Shown here: in pieces, positions 11,604 to 21,240 of the stretch
How positions within the stretch are numbered: the stretch's first letter is position 1
Layout of the letters: the number at the start of each line of letters is the position of its first letter
NCBI GenBank assembly: GCA_015178975.1
Contig: WHVD01000160.1
Location: 1-64,000 of the forward strand
Direction of reading: 5' to 3'
Length of the DNA: 64,000 bases
From: Hysterangium stoloniferum
Lineage: Eukaryota > Basidiomycota > Agaricomycetes > Hysterangiales > Hysterangiaceae
Position numbers and translations under genes: made by a program
The notes under the pieces: model-generated
Database searches by the model: none
Told to the model about the DNA's origin: nothing
The model's input: only the letters and a program-made list of their open reading frames with translations

Positions 11604-11675
11604 GGTCAGATGGTGTAGTGGTTAACACCTTTGTTATGTAATCAAGAGATCCTGGGTTCAATCCCCAGTCTGGCT
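11604..11675 (+). tRNA. tRNA-Thr(UGU)-like sequence, probably a pseudogene or SINE head
   Basis: The 72 bases fold as a cloverleaf. The acceptor GGTCAGA pairs with TCTGGCT, with two G-U pairs; the D arm is GTGT/ACAC around AGTGGTTA; the T arm is CTGGG-TTCAATC-CCCAG. The A-box (TGGTGTAGTGG) and B-box (GGTTCAATCC) for RNA polymerase III are present. The anticodon would be TGT, but position 33 is A instead of the near-invariant U and pair 31-39 is T-T, which argues against a working tRNA. It sits just beyond the 3' end of the T1 transposase. Confidence 0.5.
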
Positions 11676-11689
11676 ATTCATTTTCTACA

Positions 11690-12864
11690 TTACTTATGTT
11701 TTCTAACAAAAGCACCATACAGAAATAAGTAAGGCTTGCCCTTCTGACCAGCTTCAATTTCACTGCAGAAGTGTGCACCATGACGATGAATGTAGGCCTT
11801 GATGAATGAGAAACACTCTTCAATCGGGTTGAAATCAGGTTAGTATGGTGGTAGGTACATAAGTTTGACACCCCTGCAGGAATTCAGCATTGGAAAAATG
11901 TCTAAACAGTTAAAGTGCTTACCGCTGGTCACACATTTCTTTGACACCATCCACATGATGGATTGCACAATTATCAATAACTAGCACACTCCGTGGCTCA
12001 GGGTATGGGTTCATTTCTTCAAGAAGTCCTGCAAGCCATGCTTTGAAGGTATTACCATTGAATGAACCTTGAACAATCTGAGCATAAATAATGCCGTTGA
12101 GGGATAGTACTGGAAGGATTGAATAGCTGTGATTGTAGCTCAGGTGGTGCAACTGCAAGAGCATCAAGGTACTCACTGTTCTCCATGCTGAAAATAACTG
12201 TGCACAGTAGCATGCTTCCCCTTCATTGCACATCCCATAGTGCAGTAGGTTGTGAGTATGTTCACAGCACTCTCATCACCAAAGACAAAATGCCAGGGGG
12301 GTTCCTTGGCAATATCAAATTGAAATGTTTCACGAGCTTCTTCACAGCGTTCCACAGCAACCTTTGAGAGCTGGAAAGCAGTGAGTGGTAATACAACTAG
12401 TAACTAAGCATTGAGCACATACCTTTTTACTTGTAATACCAAGGAATTTGAGGGACCGTTGAATGGTGGAGAGAGAGACAGCTACCCCATGTTGCTCTAA
12501 GAGCTGCTCTGCAATCTCATCCAGGTATATGTCTGGAGAACGATCCAGAAGAGCTAACATGAACTTGGAGCAGAAATGAGAGATGTGCTGATGACTGGAA
12601 GATAGGTCAAGACTATACCTCAACATGACAATCATCCAGCAACTGCTCCTTGCCCATCTTCTGGTACTTATTTGGATCCTTCACAACTTCTCCAATCTCC
12701 TGGTGGGTCTGCAAGACACATTGCACCACACGAAGTGACATGTTGAGGTTATTGGCAATATGGGTGGAGGTGTGTTCTAGTGTATAGTGCTGGTATATGA
12801 CTTGTTCCTTCAGGTCCTTTGAGTACTGCTGCTGAGAATCAGCATTTGGATTAGGGGAAGGCAT
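11690..12864 (-). pseudogene. T1 transposase, DD34E IS630/Tc1-like, five exons, one in-frame TAA
   Basis: Exons on the minus strand are 12619-12864, 12423-12563, 12177-12370, 11923-12126 and 11690-11873, each bounded by GT/AG. Exon 1 (MPSPNPNADSQQQYSKDLK) holds a helix-turn-helix; exon 2 gives LDEIAEQLLEQHGVAVSLST. The catalytic residues are D in FVFGDESAV, D in VLVIDNCAIHH and E in PDFNPIEE, with 34 residues between the last two. A TAA at 11840-11842 falls in PPY-stop-PDFNPIE, just before the catalytic Glu. Exon lengths 141, 194 and 204 match T2 (141, 197, 204). It would cut and paste T1 at the inverted repeats. Confidence 0.85.
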
Positions 12865-13277
12865 AAGAGCAGACAGTCAACAAATAAGAGTTCAATTGGA
12901 CAAATGTAATTTGCCCGAGTTCTTTAGTGATCATAGGTCTCACCCAGTGTCACTGTGTGACAATCTCCCCTTATTGTTCACTGGTGCCTTTTCCTTCTCT
13001 TCGTCTCCCATCTCACAGGATGCTTACAGCATCTTCAACAGTTCTTTTTATTTCACTACCGTTGAACCTCTGAATTCGAAAGAGTAGGAGGACCGGTGGC
13101 CACTTCGTTAGCCACACGATATTTACAATACAGCACATTCAGCCACTGCTGGCTTTGATGGGTAGCCCATTTACTCACAGAAGTAACAGCAACTGGCAGT
13201 GCTCCAAGCTCTTTTTGCCATGCCCGCCCCGGCTAGTGATCCAAGACCCACTCAGCTTCACTTGACTTTATGCTGGT
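12865..13277. other. T1 upstream region of transposase, no gene recognised
   Basis: It lies 5' of the transposase start and probably contains its promoter. A short open frame (12896-13087, plus) has no motif. An imperfect palindrome (GCTGGTGTGCGCCAGC) occurs near 13270. Confidence 0.35.
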
Positions 13278-13787
13278 GTGCGCCAGCATTCACACCACTT
13301 CAAACCTACATGCCACTACACCCACTTCCTTGGTGCTGAGCTTGGACAACATTTAAGTCCGCTCCTCTATGATGAGTCCACAGCACCTCCTACTATCACC
13401 AGCCCACTTGTTCCTGGCTTCCCATTGGAGGACATCTTTCCCTCCTATGATGACTCTTGCTTATCCCAACCACCTCCCGATGGCTCTGGCTCATCCCAGC
13501 CACCTCCCGATAGCTCTGTATCCGCTGACAGCTCTTGTGTGTCCCCCGAAGTTCGCACATCCAGTATTTTACCTTGCAGCACTGAGCCACTGCTCCTCTC
13601 CATTGAGGCAAAGGTGCAACCATCTTGGACCTCTGCAACGTCTCCTTCTGAACACCTTTTGAATATGCAGAACCTGACGGAACCACAGAGACTTTTAGCA
13701 AAAAAGCTGTGGGAATTTTTACTTTGTACCGGTAGACTCATTGACAGTATTGTCAGGACCAGGAAAAGTATTGGGGATGCACTGTGA
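13278..13787 (+). CDS. Unidentified Pro/Ser-rich ORF within T1
   Basis: The frame is open for ~169 codons but lacks an ATG at its left edge, so it may be an internal exon. It contains a duplicated peptide (SCLSQPPPDGSGSSQPPPDSS) and ends NLTEPQRLLAKKLWEFLLCTGR...GDAL. The next open stretch, 13890-14099 (MILPNADLRITVPVALNDLYFDPDKP), could be a following exon running into the right inverted repeat. T2 has no counterpart in this position, so this may be cargo gained by T1. Function unknown. Confidence 0.35.
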   Translation: MRQHSHHFKPTCHYTHFLGAELGQHLSPLLYDESTAPPTITSPLVPGFPLEDIFPSYDDSCLSQPPPDGSGSSQPPPDSSVSADSSCVSPEVRTSSILPCSTEPLLLSIEAKVQPSWTSATSPSEHLLNMQNLTEPQRLLAKKLWEFLLCTGRLIDSIVRTRKSIGDAL

Positions 13788-13977
13788 AAGGCAAGTGGGT
13801 ATGAAAATGGTCCATGAGCAAAGGTTAGTTCCTTCTATATCATTTGGCTGTACTAAAGTGGTTCAGGTCTCGAGAGACTCCTATGAAAAATGATTCTTCC
13901 TAATGCCGACCTCCGAATAACTGTGCCAGTTGCTCTTAATGATCTGTACTTTGATCCTGACAAACCAGAAACACCAG

Positions 13978-14371
13978 GTATATCTTTTTCTAGGCTCATG
14001 CGGTATTATATATTTATATGTCTTCATAGGCAAGGACTGGTCTCATTCCACCCTCTCTTTGCGTTCACCATCGGAGGTGGACACATCACGGCTTATTGAA
14101 GTCACTCCTCCTTGGGGTGATCGATCTGGAGCACCCACTGGCTTTTCCCCTCCTGCAAGTTTGCTAAAGAGCATTGCCACTGCTGCAACGTGGCGTGAGA
14201 ACGTCACAACAGACAAAGAGAACTCGTGCATACTCCCTGGCAAAGAGAATGCTAATATGCATACACGCCGGGAGAGCATCCATGGTCATCAGAGAACACA
14301 AAGTGCAAAGACTATTACCACAGAGCAAACTTCCTGCACTCGTCCAACCTTTCAAACGTCTGGTTTCTCTT
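13978..14371. repeat. T1 right terminal inverted repeat
   Basis: It is the reverse complement of 8587-9013 from GGTATATCTTTTTCTAGGCTC at the inner end to GGTTTCTCTT at 14371. The outward open reading (GFSPPASLLKSIATAATWR) is kept here as well. The following bases (GCTTTATTCACTACACAATC) may also belong to the repeat, because the left counterpart is covered by gypsy-1. Confidence 0.8.
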
Positions 14372-15435
14372 GCTTTATTCACTACACAATCACTGACTTT
14401 GCGGGGGAGCGCCGGGCCCATATGACATCAGTGAACAGCTGTGATAGAGATTAATAAAACAAATGAATAAAACAAATGGGAGCTTACTGTGATTTTGCAC
14501 CAGGGGTGAAAATGAGATAAATGCAGTCATGCATGAATGGGAAGACCGGCCAACTAGTGTTGAGGCAGGGAGTAACTATGGAAAGAAAGATCAAAGTCAT
14601 AGTTAGCACAGGAATTCACAAGCAAAAAGAACAAGATGGGACTCATGTTCCAAAATGGCCTTCATGGTAAGATATGAATATCACTCAGGCTACTTGGTTT
14701 GGTGTCCCACATCCAGGGGAATAAAAAAGGTACGAGATGTACCACTCAACATGACATCATATGGTCCCTGTAAGCTAAGTGGGGGAGCATGGGGCCCCTA
14801 TGACATCAGTGAACAGCTGTGATAGAGATTAATAAAATGAATGAATAAAATGAATGCGAGCTTACCGTGATTGTGCACCAGGGGTGAAAATGAGATGGAT
14901 GCAGTCAAGCAAGAATGGGAAGAACAGCCTGTTAGTATTGCAGCGGGAGTAACTATGGAAAGAATTAAAGTCATAGTTAGCATAGGAATTCGTAGGCAAA
15001 AAGGACAAAATGGGACTCATGTTCCAAACTGGCCTTCATGGTAAGAGACGAATGTTATTGGAGTGACTTGGTTTGGTGTCCCACATCCAGGGGAATAAAA
15101 AAGATACGAGGTGTACCACTCAACATGATGTCATATGGTCCCTGTAAACTAAGCGGGGGAGCACTGGGCCCATGTGACGTCACTGCAGGGTGAACAGCTG
15201 TGATAGAGATTAATAAAAGAATGAATAAAGTCAAAGCCAGCTTACCGTGATTTTCCACCAGGCATGAAAATGAGGTGGATGGAGTCATGCATGAACGGGA
15301 AGGCCCATTAGTGTTGAGGTGGGGAGTAACTACAGAAAGAATTAAAGTCATAGTTAGCATAGGAATTCATAGGCAAAATGGACAAAATGGGACTCACGCT
15401 CCAAACTGGCCTTCACAGTAAGAGCGACTTGGTTT

Positions 15436-15817
15436 TGTTAGAGTATGATACTACAGCTCTAACATAGTCTATTATGATCTCCATATTTTTCTGATACTTG
15501 TAGTATTTTTCCCAGCACTGTAGGTGCAGTATTGAGTGAGTTACCTTAGGTTGGTACCTCCTGTATAGGTGCTTAGATAAGCACCTAGTAGTAGTGTTTA
15601 CTTTCCAATCACACTCACAGGTATGTCTTTACAGTTGAATATACTTAGTGTTTACTTTCCAATCACACTCACAGGTATGTCTTTACAGTTGAATATACTT
15701 AGTGTTTACTTTCCAATCACACTCACAGGTATGTCTTTACAGTTGAATATACTTAGTGTTTACTTTCCAATCACACTCACAGGGTGTTCTGCAAAGTGTT
15801 ATTCAACTGTTTCAACA
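15436..15817 (+). mobile_element. LTR-like insertion (382 bp) with GGTTT target duplication
   Basis: The block starts TGTTAGAG and ends TTCAACA, flanked by GGTTT at 15431-15435 and 15818-15822. Removing it restores the satellite unit. It holds a 10 bp-stem hairpin (TAGGTGCTTA-GA-TAAGCACCTA, 15566-15587) and the 54 bp array below. No coding domain is seen, so it is a solo LTR or a small non-autonomous element. Confidence 0.7.
15595..15783 (+). repeat. 54 bp tandem repeat, three units and a half
   Basis: Three identical units and a partial one start TGTTTACTTTCCAATCACAC. 54 is a multiple of three, so one frame reads MSLQLNILSVYFPITLTG three times. No evidence favours translation; it lies inside an LTR-like element. 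Confidence 0.9.
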
Positions 15818-16234
15818 GGTTTGGTGTCCCACATCCAGGGAAATAAAAAAGATACGAAGTGTACCACTCAACATGATGTCATATGGTCCCTGTAAGCTAA
15901 GCGGGGGAGCGCGGGGCCCATATGATGTCAGTGAACAGCTGTGATAGAGATTAATAAAACGAATGAATAAAACGAATGTGAGCTTATGGTGATTGTGCAC
16001 CAGGGGTGAAAATGAGATGGATGGAGTCATGCATGAACAGGAAGAAAGGCCAACTAGTGTTGAGGCGGGGAGTAACTACAGAAAGAATTAAAGTCATCGT
16101 TAGCATAGGAATTCGTAGGCAAAATGGACAAAATGGGACTCACGTTCCAAAATGGGCTTCATGGTAAGAGAGGAATGTTATTGGAGTGACTTGGTTTGGT
16201 GTCCCACATCCAGGGAATAAAACAGATATGAGGT

Positions 16235-17148
16235 GTGGCCTTGGGATTCGATTCCTCATCCATGTCTGTAGATGTCACTCGTAAAGTACCAAGCTTTAAT
16301 ACTGGGACATCATCTCTATCTCCTACCTCCGGAACAGCTTCACATCGACCAACAAACTCCCTCAAGGTTGCACCTACTGCTCGGTATAACCCCTCTATCA
16401 CCGCCGACATGAGCAATTGCACTTCCGTCTTGATGGCCAGTTCATTCGCATTGAAGGAAAATAGTGTGGTCAATTCATGCACAAGTTCTGGTCGATGTGT
16501 TCCTGTGCGCAAGCCAATACCTGCCATTTTCGCAGCTGCACATAAAGGGAAGCAGATTGAGAATGACATGGATAATGCTGTCGTACATGAAGTCACGCGA
16601 CAGAATAAAGAAAATCGTAAAAGTCACATGCTTGTCGATCTTACGAAGCTCAAGGTGAACAAGGAGGTAAACATCACTACTCCTGTGTCAGAGGGTAGGC
16701 GCTGCAGGATTGTTAACACCTGTGGTGGAAGGTTAGCTTTCCTTGCTATGATTTATGTTTGGTCTGGTGACAAGATGAATCAAACTTCATTCAGATCCTC
16801 CATGCTTATTCATGAGTGATACATTCCCCCGTTCAACGAAGGAGTCCACCGGTATCACAGGACTTAAACAAAGCATCAAGCAATTGTTGGGTAATTTAAT
16901 CACTTCTTTGACTTGAGTCTCTAGTCCAACTGATTTTTCTGCAGACAAAGGTGTCTGGTTATACAAGAGTTCCGCCTTAGGGAGCTATGGTAACTTACTC
17001 GGCAACAAATCAACCACTGGTCTATCTTCGGTCACTCCAGAGCTCAGTCATTCCACAGAGGGGGATAGTACAAGGCCATCCAAAGATACAAAAGAATCTT
17101 GGGAAAGTGATGCTGCTGTTCACATTGGTATGTTTACATCATGATAGA
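16235..17148 (+). CDS. Unidentified two-part ORF, possibly spliced
   Basis: The first stretch (16235-16819) reads MALGFDSSSMSVDVTRKVPS, continues Ser/Thr/Ala-rich with AAHKGKQIENDMDNAVVHEV, and ends IYVWSGDKMNQ. A second frame starts at ATG 16812 (MSDTFPRSTKESTGITGLK). A 54-base GT-AG intron (16891-16944, ending TTTTTCTGCAG) then joins it to DKGVWLYKSSALGSYGN through VHIGMFTS at 17148. How the first stretch joins the second is unclear (frameshift or unseen intron). I recognise no domain. It may be a captured or broken host gene, or part of an element. Confidence 0.35.
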
Positions 17149-17570
17149 ACCGGCAAACTAATAACTCCCCACATGTAGCCAAAGGTTCTTTACCAACAGT
17201 GTGCCATGCAATAAGAAATGAGCAGATAGCTGCAGATAATCGCTTGGATTGAATGACTATTTGGATACGGAATGTAGAGAGAGTGGTCAAGGATGCACGA
17301 GCTAATTTTGCTGCAGGAAGCATGACGCCATTGCCCCCTCCCCCTCCACGGACTGCTTAAGCCAACTGCCGAGCTTCCGCAAAGGTCACAGAAATATTCC
17401 AGGACAAGAACACGGCTGGAGACAACAGTCTAAATGACACACCTCCTGTGCATCAGCGACTTGTTACCCTGGTATCAAAATCTCCTGAGAACCAGATATT
17501 ACACAGGAATCTTTTTTGACATGATCAAATTTCTTTCAATACTCTTCACACATCTGAAGAGTATCCCTTT
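17149..17570. other. Unassigned sequence left of Tc1-A
   Basis: No domain was recognised on either strand. Minus-strand reading through this region should continue gypsy-H downstream of its zinc knuckle, but the protease is not visible. The element is probably truncated around 17340-17520. Confidence 0.3.
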
Positions 17571-17719
17571 TCAATTTTCCAATTGAATCTTTGATTCTTG
17601 ATTCAACTGATCAGATTGAGTTGTCAAATCTTGAACTTCAATGATTCTTCCTTTTGCTACTTGATGAGTTTTTCTTTTCGCACAATTCCTCACTGAATGG
17701 CCTTTTTCTCCACATAATA
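17571..17719 (-). pseudogene. gypsy-H gag, 3' half of zinc knuckle and C-terminal tail
   Basis: Read on the minus strand after the TA of the Tc1-A insertion, the frame gives LCGEKGHSVRNCAKRKTHQ and a Gln/Asp-rich tail ending at a TGA (17571-17573). The first Cys of the CX2CX4HX4C knuckle lies on the other side of the 12.2 kb insertion, at 29924-29926. The two halves join in frame if the insertion is removed, which shows the exact target site. Confidence 0.8.
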
Positions 17720-17915
17720 CAGTGACTCAAAAAACCCTTTGCATGTTTTGTACTTCAGACTTATATCCCTGATACCTCAAAGAATAAAAATGCAACAATA
17801 TCAAGAATATTTGTGAATATTCTCTATCATATCTAGATTATGGAAGTATGGTGCCATTACATAAGCTCCAAATATTTATATACAAGAGACTCATGCGAAG
17901 GGTTTTTTTGCTGAC
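17720..17915. repeat. Tc1-A left terminal repeat with inverted inner tip
   Basis: The ~196 bp repeat matches 20381-20484 plus about 29806-29920 in reverse. Its outer tip (CAGTGACTCAAAAAACCCTT) recurs inverted at its inner edge (GAAGGGTTTTTTTGCTGAC), so a single repeat has two facing tips. Confidence 0.8.
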
Positions 17916-17932
17916 CACTCTGACCCACAAAA

Positions 17933-18563
17933 CTACTTATATTCAGTACTTGGTACACCCTTTGCCTTCAACACAGCTGCAACCCTCCTAGGCATACTCT
18001 CAATCAAATTCTGACACATCTCTGCATCAATCTTGTTCCACTCCTCCTCCACCTCCAGTATCCCTTTTGGTTCAACCTCATACTCCCCCAGCCTCTTCTT
18101 GATATGACCCCACAAGTGTTCAATGGGGTTGAGGTCTGGAGACTATGTATGCTGGCCATGGGAGGACATTGAAATTATTATTTTGAAACCAAGTCTGGGC
18201 CTTCTTGCAAGTACGCTTGGGGGTCATTATCTTGCTGGAAGATGACATCATCCACAGATTTTCCAAAATAGTTGAGGCTGGCTTGAAGGTCCTTCATAAT
18301 CTTGAGATAAAGGTCTCCATCCATCCTCCCATCTATCTTGCAAGCATACCCAGGTCCCTCCCACAGCATGCAGCACCCCCATACCATCACAGATCCTCCT
18401 GCAAACTTCTGAGTCCCCTGAACCAGCCTGTTACTCAAGCCCTCCCCAGTCCTTTTCCAGACCCACTTCCTCCCATCTGACCCCAACCTGTTGATTTTGG
18501 TTTCATCAGACCACACCACCTTCTTCCAGTCCTCCACAGAACAAAGCTTAGAGCGAAGCTTTG
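17933..18563 (-). pseudogene. Tc1-A transposase, catalytic part (DD34E)
   Basis: The minus-strand frames give VEDWKKVVWSDETKINRLGS with the first Asp, then GGSVMVWGCCMLWEGPGYAC and VIFQQDNDP with the second Asp. After a frameshift comes WGHIKKRLGEYEVEPKG, ending LKAKGVPSTEYK. It is close to the Tc1-B transposase at 41608-42628. The segment around the catalytic Glu (SPDLNPIEH) is frameshifted. The N-terminal part lies at 20113-20292, across the LTR insertion, and ~70 residues between them are missing. Confidence 0.85.
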
Positions 18564-19255
18564 TGTTAAGAGTGTGTGCGGAGCTTATCAGAGGGTTTCC
18601 AGAGAAACCTGCAGGAAAGCTGGTAGGACTTGGCTTCAGCTTATAGACTGCACCCTTGCGAGATCATGTCGTCCAATTTCAGATGGATAGACAGGAATCC
18701 CAGGAAATGGGTAGTTGGTGGTCGAGGGGTCGGGGGGTGATGAGTCAGAGGTCAAAGTATAGATGGGTCGGAGCCCATGGGCTCTGACGAGGTAAATAGC
18801 GGTGTGTTTCAAACAGGAGATTAGAGTGGAAAATATACTGGGATTACTGGGGGGAATCTAAGCTGAAAACTTAGTTGATTTTCTGACCAGATTGTATGTA
18901 CAACATTAGCTAATTTATCTAGACTGCTGAGTGTATGCAGTACCAAATCCAGTAATAATGAGATCCAAACAAGTAATCATGAAATGAGATAAGTAAACAC
19001 CAAGTTTGGTGTTAGGAACAGAACAGAGTCCAAAATGTGACAGGTCATTAGACCATAATGGGAATGGTGTGGGAGCAGAGTCCAAATCATGACAGGTCAT
19101 TTGTCCATAATGGGCACAGGGCTCAGTTAGAGAGCTGATGGGTTTTCCGAGCAGAGTCCAGTGACTGGTACATGGGACAGGGTCAGAGATAGACAGGATG
19201 GATGTGCACAGGTCCCAGGCAGGTATTCTGGTGACTGATACATCAGACGGCAAAG

Positions 19256-19980
19256 GAGGATAACCCAAAACTTTAAAAGTTATTTATCCACTAAAATGTA
19301 TATATTTATATTGTTTGTTGTAAAATTAATATTTAAGCAAATTCAGTCTATCAGATGACATTCTGAAGAATCCAAAAATATTAATATTTATCCTATGTCT
19401 GACAAAATTTAGTCAAACAATCATCTATAGATTATTCTTTTGGAATAAATTGTACAGATTGGTACCTAAGATAGTTCTAGTTAACTCTCTAAACCAACTA
19501 AATTTAAATTATATGAAATATATTTGAAAGTTTGCTTGTATACAAGAGAATACATTATAACCCAAAGATTAAGTCATAACCCAAAGATTAAGTCATAACC
19601 CAAAGATTAAGTCATAACCCAAAGATTAAGTCATAACCCAAAGATTAAGTCATAACCCAAAGATTAAGTCATAACCCAAAGATTAAGTCATAACCCAAAT
19701 AATTTTGGTTAACTATAATGTTTGTGGACATTTTAAAAGTCACAGAGATACTACAGAATGCATTTTATCCCAAAGATTAGGTAACAACCCAGATAATCTT
19801 GTATAACCATGACATTTCTGCATATTTTAAAAGAGCATACAAGTCTTAAAGATCAAATTTTGGGGTAATGAAATATAAACCCCTAAAACATGTAGTCATA
19901 GCCAGAGGAAGTAGTCTCACTTAAAAATATGAGGAATTTTTCATAAAATTTTGTATATTCAATCAATTGTGACTATCCTC
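19256..19980. mobile_element. AT-rich TIR element (725 bp copy) with CAAAG duplication
   Basis: The ends are GAGGATAACC and GACTATCCTC (7 bp inverted GAGGATA). CAAAG lies immediately outside on both sides (19251-19255, 19981-19985). The reverse complement of nearly the whole block recurs at 53969-54591. There is no coding capacity, so it is a MITE-like non-autonomous element with a 5 bp duplication. The superfamily was not identified. Confidence 0.85.
19557..19695 (+). repeat. 19 bp tandem repeat inside the AT-rich element
   Basis: About seven copies of CATAACCCAAAGATTAAGT. The other copy of the element has only about two, which accounts for most of the 102 bp length difference between the two copies. 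Confidence 0.9.
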
Positions 19981-20112
19981 CAAAGGTTGGGCATGAACAG
20001 GATTGACATCCAGGTCCTGGTGGGTATTCCGGTAAACTGATAACTGGTGCATGTAGGGTGCAGGTGCATATAGGGTAGTGCCTGGAGTCCAGCAGGTTTT
20101 CTGGTCATAACA

Positions 20113-20292
20113 CTTTGAGACTGTGCCAATGCTATGACCAGTAGAAACTGCAATGTGGCTAGCTGAATGACCAGCATCAAGCAGTGAGAGGATATGATTC
20201 TGGCTGGCAAGAGACAAAGTGCATATCTTGGGAATTGGGGTATTACTAGTTGCTAAAGGTGATATATTTATACTCCAGTACAACATGGTCAT
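20113..20292 (-). pseudogene. Tc1-A transposase, N-terminal helix-turn-helix
   Basis: The minus-strand reading SQNHILSLLDAGHSASHIAV and STGHSIGTVSK matches the start of the Tc1-B protein (AQYEILSLLDAGHSARQISV). This is the first DNA-binding helix-turn-helix of the paired-like domain. It is cut by the LTR at 20112; on the far side the frame resumes with LRSKLCSVEDWKK, so the second helix-turn-helix had been deleted before the LTR arrived. Confidence 0.8.
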
Positions 20293-20380
20293 GTGACATC
20301 ATGTGATTTTGTTGATATGACCTAATTGGAGGTAAATAATCAACAAGGTCACATGACTATAAGCATTTATAGTCATCAAA

Positions 20381-20484
20381 GTCACCAGCAAAAAAACCCT
20401 TCACATGAGTCTCTTGTATATAAATATTTGTAATATTTCCATATTTGGAGCTTATATAATGGCACCATCCTTCCATAATCTAGA
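20381..20484. repeat. Tc1-A right terminal repeat, inner half
   Basis: Starts with the inverted inner tip GTCACCAGCAAAAAAACCC and stops at CATAATCTAGA, after which the Helitron block begins. The missing outer half is found at about 29806-29920. Confidence 0.82.
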
Positions 20485-20489
20485 CAAGC

Positions 20490-20625
20490 TTAGGAACCCT
20501 TGCTACATTGCGGGGTGGTCGCTTTGCAACTGGCCCCACAACTTTGCTGCAGGCTCCAGCTTGTTGGGGGGTGAAGCCCCCCAAACCCCCCCGCATCGAC
20601 AACTTTTAAGTATTTCTGAGACTCT
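20490..20625 (-). repeat. Helitron 3'-end module, outer copy
   Basis: It shares GGAACCCTTGCTACA, the hairpin TTGGGGGG-TGAAG-CCCCCCAA (20564-20584), ACCCCCCC and TTAAGTATTTCTGAG with 23500-23590. It carries an extra ~35 bp (GGTGGTCGCTTTGCAACTGG and following). GC-rich hairpins a short way inside the 3' terminus are a known Helitron feature. Confidence 0.65.
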
Positions 20626-20634
20626 TTGAACAGA

Positions 20635-21064
20635 AAGTGTTCAGAGAATGGAAAGTGTTCAGAGATGAAAGTGTTCAGAGAACGGAAAGTGTTCAGAGAA
20701 CGGAAAGTGTTCAGAGAACGGAAAGTGTTCAGAGAACGGAAAGTGTTCAGAGAACAGAAAGTGTTCAGAGAACGGAAAGTGTTCAGAGAACGGAAAGTGT
20801 TCAGAGAGTGGAAAGTGTTCAGAGAGCGGAAAGTGTTCAGAGAGTGGAAAGGGTTCTCAGAGCGGAAAGTGTTCTACGAACAGAAAGTGTTCTAAGAGTG
20901 GAAAGTGTTCTAAGAGTGGAAAGTGTTCTAAGAACAGAAAGTGTTCTAAGAGTGGAAAGTGTTCTAAGAGCGGAAAGTGTTCTAAGAGCGGAAAGTGTTC
21001 TAAGAGTGGAAGGTGTTCTAAGAGCAGAAAGTGTTCTAAGAATGGAAAGTGTTCTAAGAATGGA
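20635..21064 (+). repeat. 18 bp tandem array (~24 units)
   Basis: Units are variants of GTGTTCAGAGAACGGAAA, shifting to GTGTTCTAAGAGTGGAAA in the right half. 18 is a multiple of three, so several frames on both strands stay open (for example repeated VFRERK or SVQRTE). This is a property of the array and not evidence for a protein. Confidence 0.93.
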
Positions 21065-21104
21065 AACATCAGTCACAAATGGAAGCCACAGCCCCAAAAG
21101 GAAA

Positions 21105-21240
21105 CAATGGCTACAAAAGGAGACAAAGGTTACAAAAGGAAACAACAGTTACAAAGGAAACAACGGTTACAAAGGAGACAATGGTTACAAAGGAGACAAT
21201 GGTTACAAATGGAAACAATGGTTACAAATGGAAAGAGTGG
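21105..21240 (+). repeat. Second 18 bp array (GGTTACAAAGGAGACAAT type)
   Basis: About seven degenerate units of AAACAATGGTTACAAAGG follow directly on the previous array. They are distinct in sequence but have the same period. Confidence 0.85.

Larger units (their letters stand above)
8587..14371. mobile_element. T1: two-gene DNA transposon (DD34E transposase plus accessory protein gene)
   Basis: Long inverted repeats (8587-9013 and 13978-14371) enclose a plus-strand accessory gene (9430-11315), a minus-strand five-exon transposase (11690-12864) and an extra plus-strand ORF (13278-13787). Element T2 at 34003-37911 has the same two-gene convergent layout. The left end is covered by gypsy-1, so the outermost bases and TSD cannot be read; the right inverted repeat may continue past 14371. 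The transposase has an in-frame TAA, so this copy looks non-autonomous. Confidence 0.75.
14402..16235 (+). repeat. ~375 bp satellite, four units, one interrupted
   Basis: Units start near 14402, 14783, 15155 and 15903 with GGGGGAGC...GGGCCC, then GTGAACAGCTGTGATAGAG and ATTAATAAAA. Each ends with GGTTTGGTGTCCCACATCC. Spacing of the uninterrupted units is about 372-380 bp. The third unit is split by the LTR-like element at 15436-15817. Minus-strand open frames inside the units repeat with the array and are not genes. Confidence 0.85.
18564..20112 (-). mobile_element. Solo LTR, family A, with CTTTG duplication, inserted in Tc1-A transposase
   Basis: Plus-strand ends are TGTTAAGAGTG at 18564 and GGTCATAACA at 20112; CTTTG flanks both sides (18559-18563, 20113-20117). 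It is the reverse complement of the family A LTR at 39055-39892. Without the AT-rich insertion at 19256-19980 it is about 819 bp. The shared LTR core motif appears as GGCTTCAGCTTATAGACTGC near 18632. Confidence 0.88.

Noticed and set aside
11604..11675. Functional tRNA-Thr gene
   Set aside because: A33 instead of U33 and a mismatched base of the anticodon stem argue against function; listed as tRNA-like.
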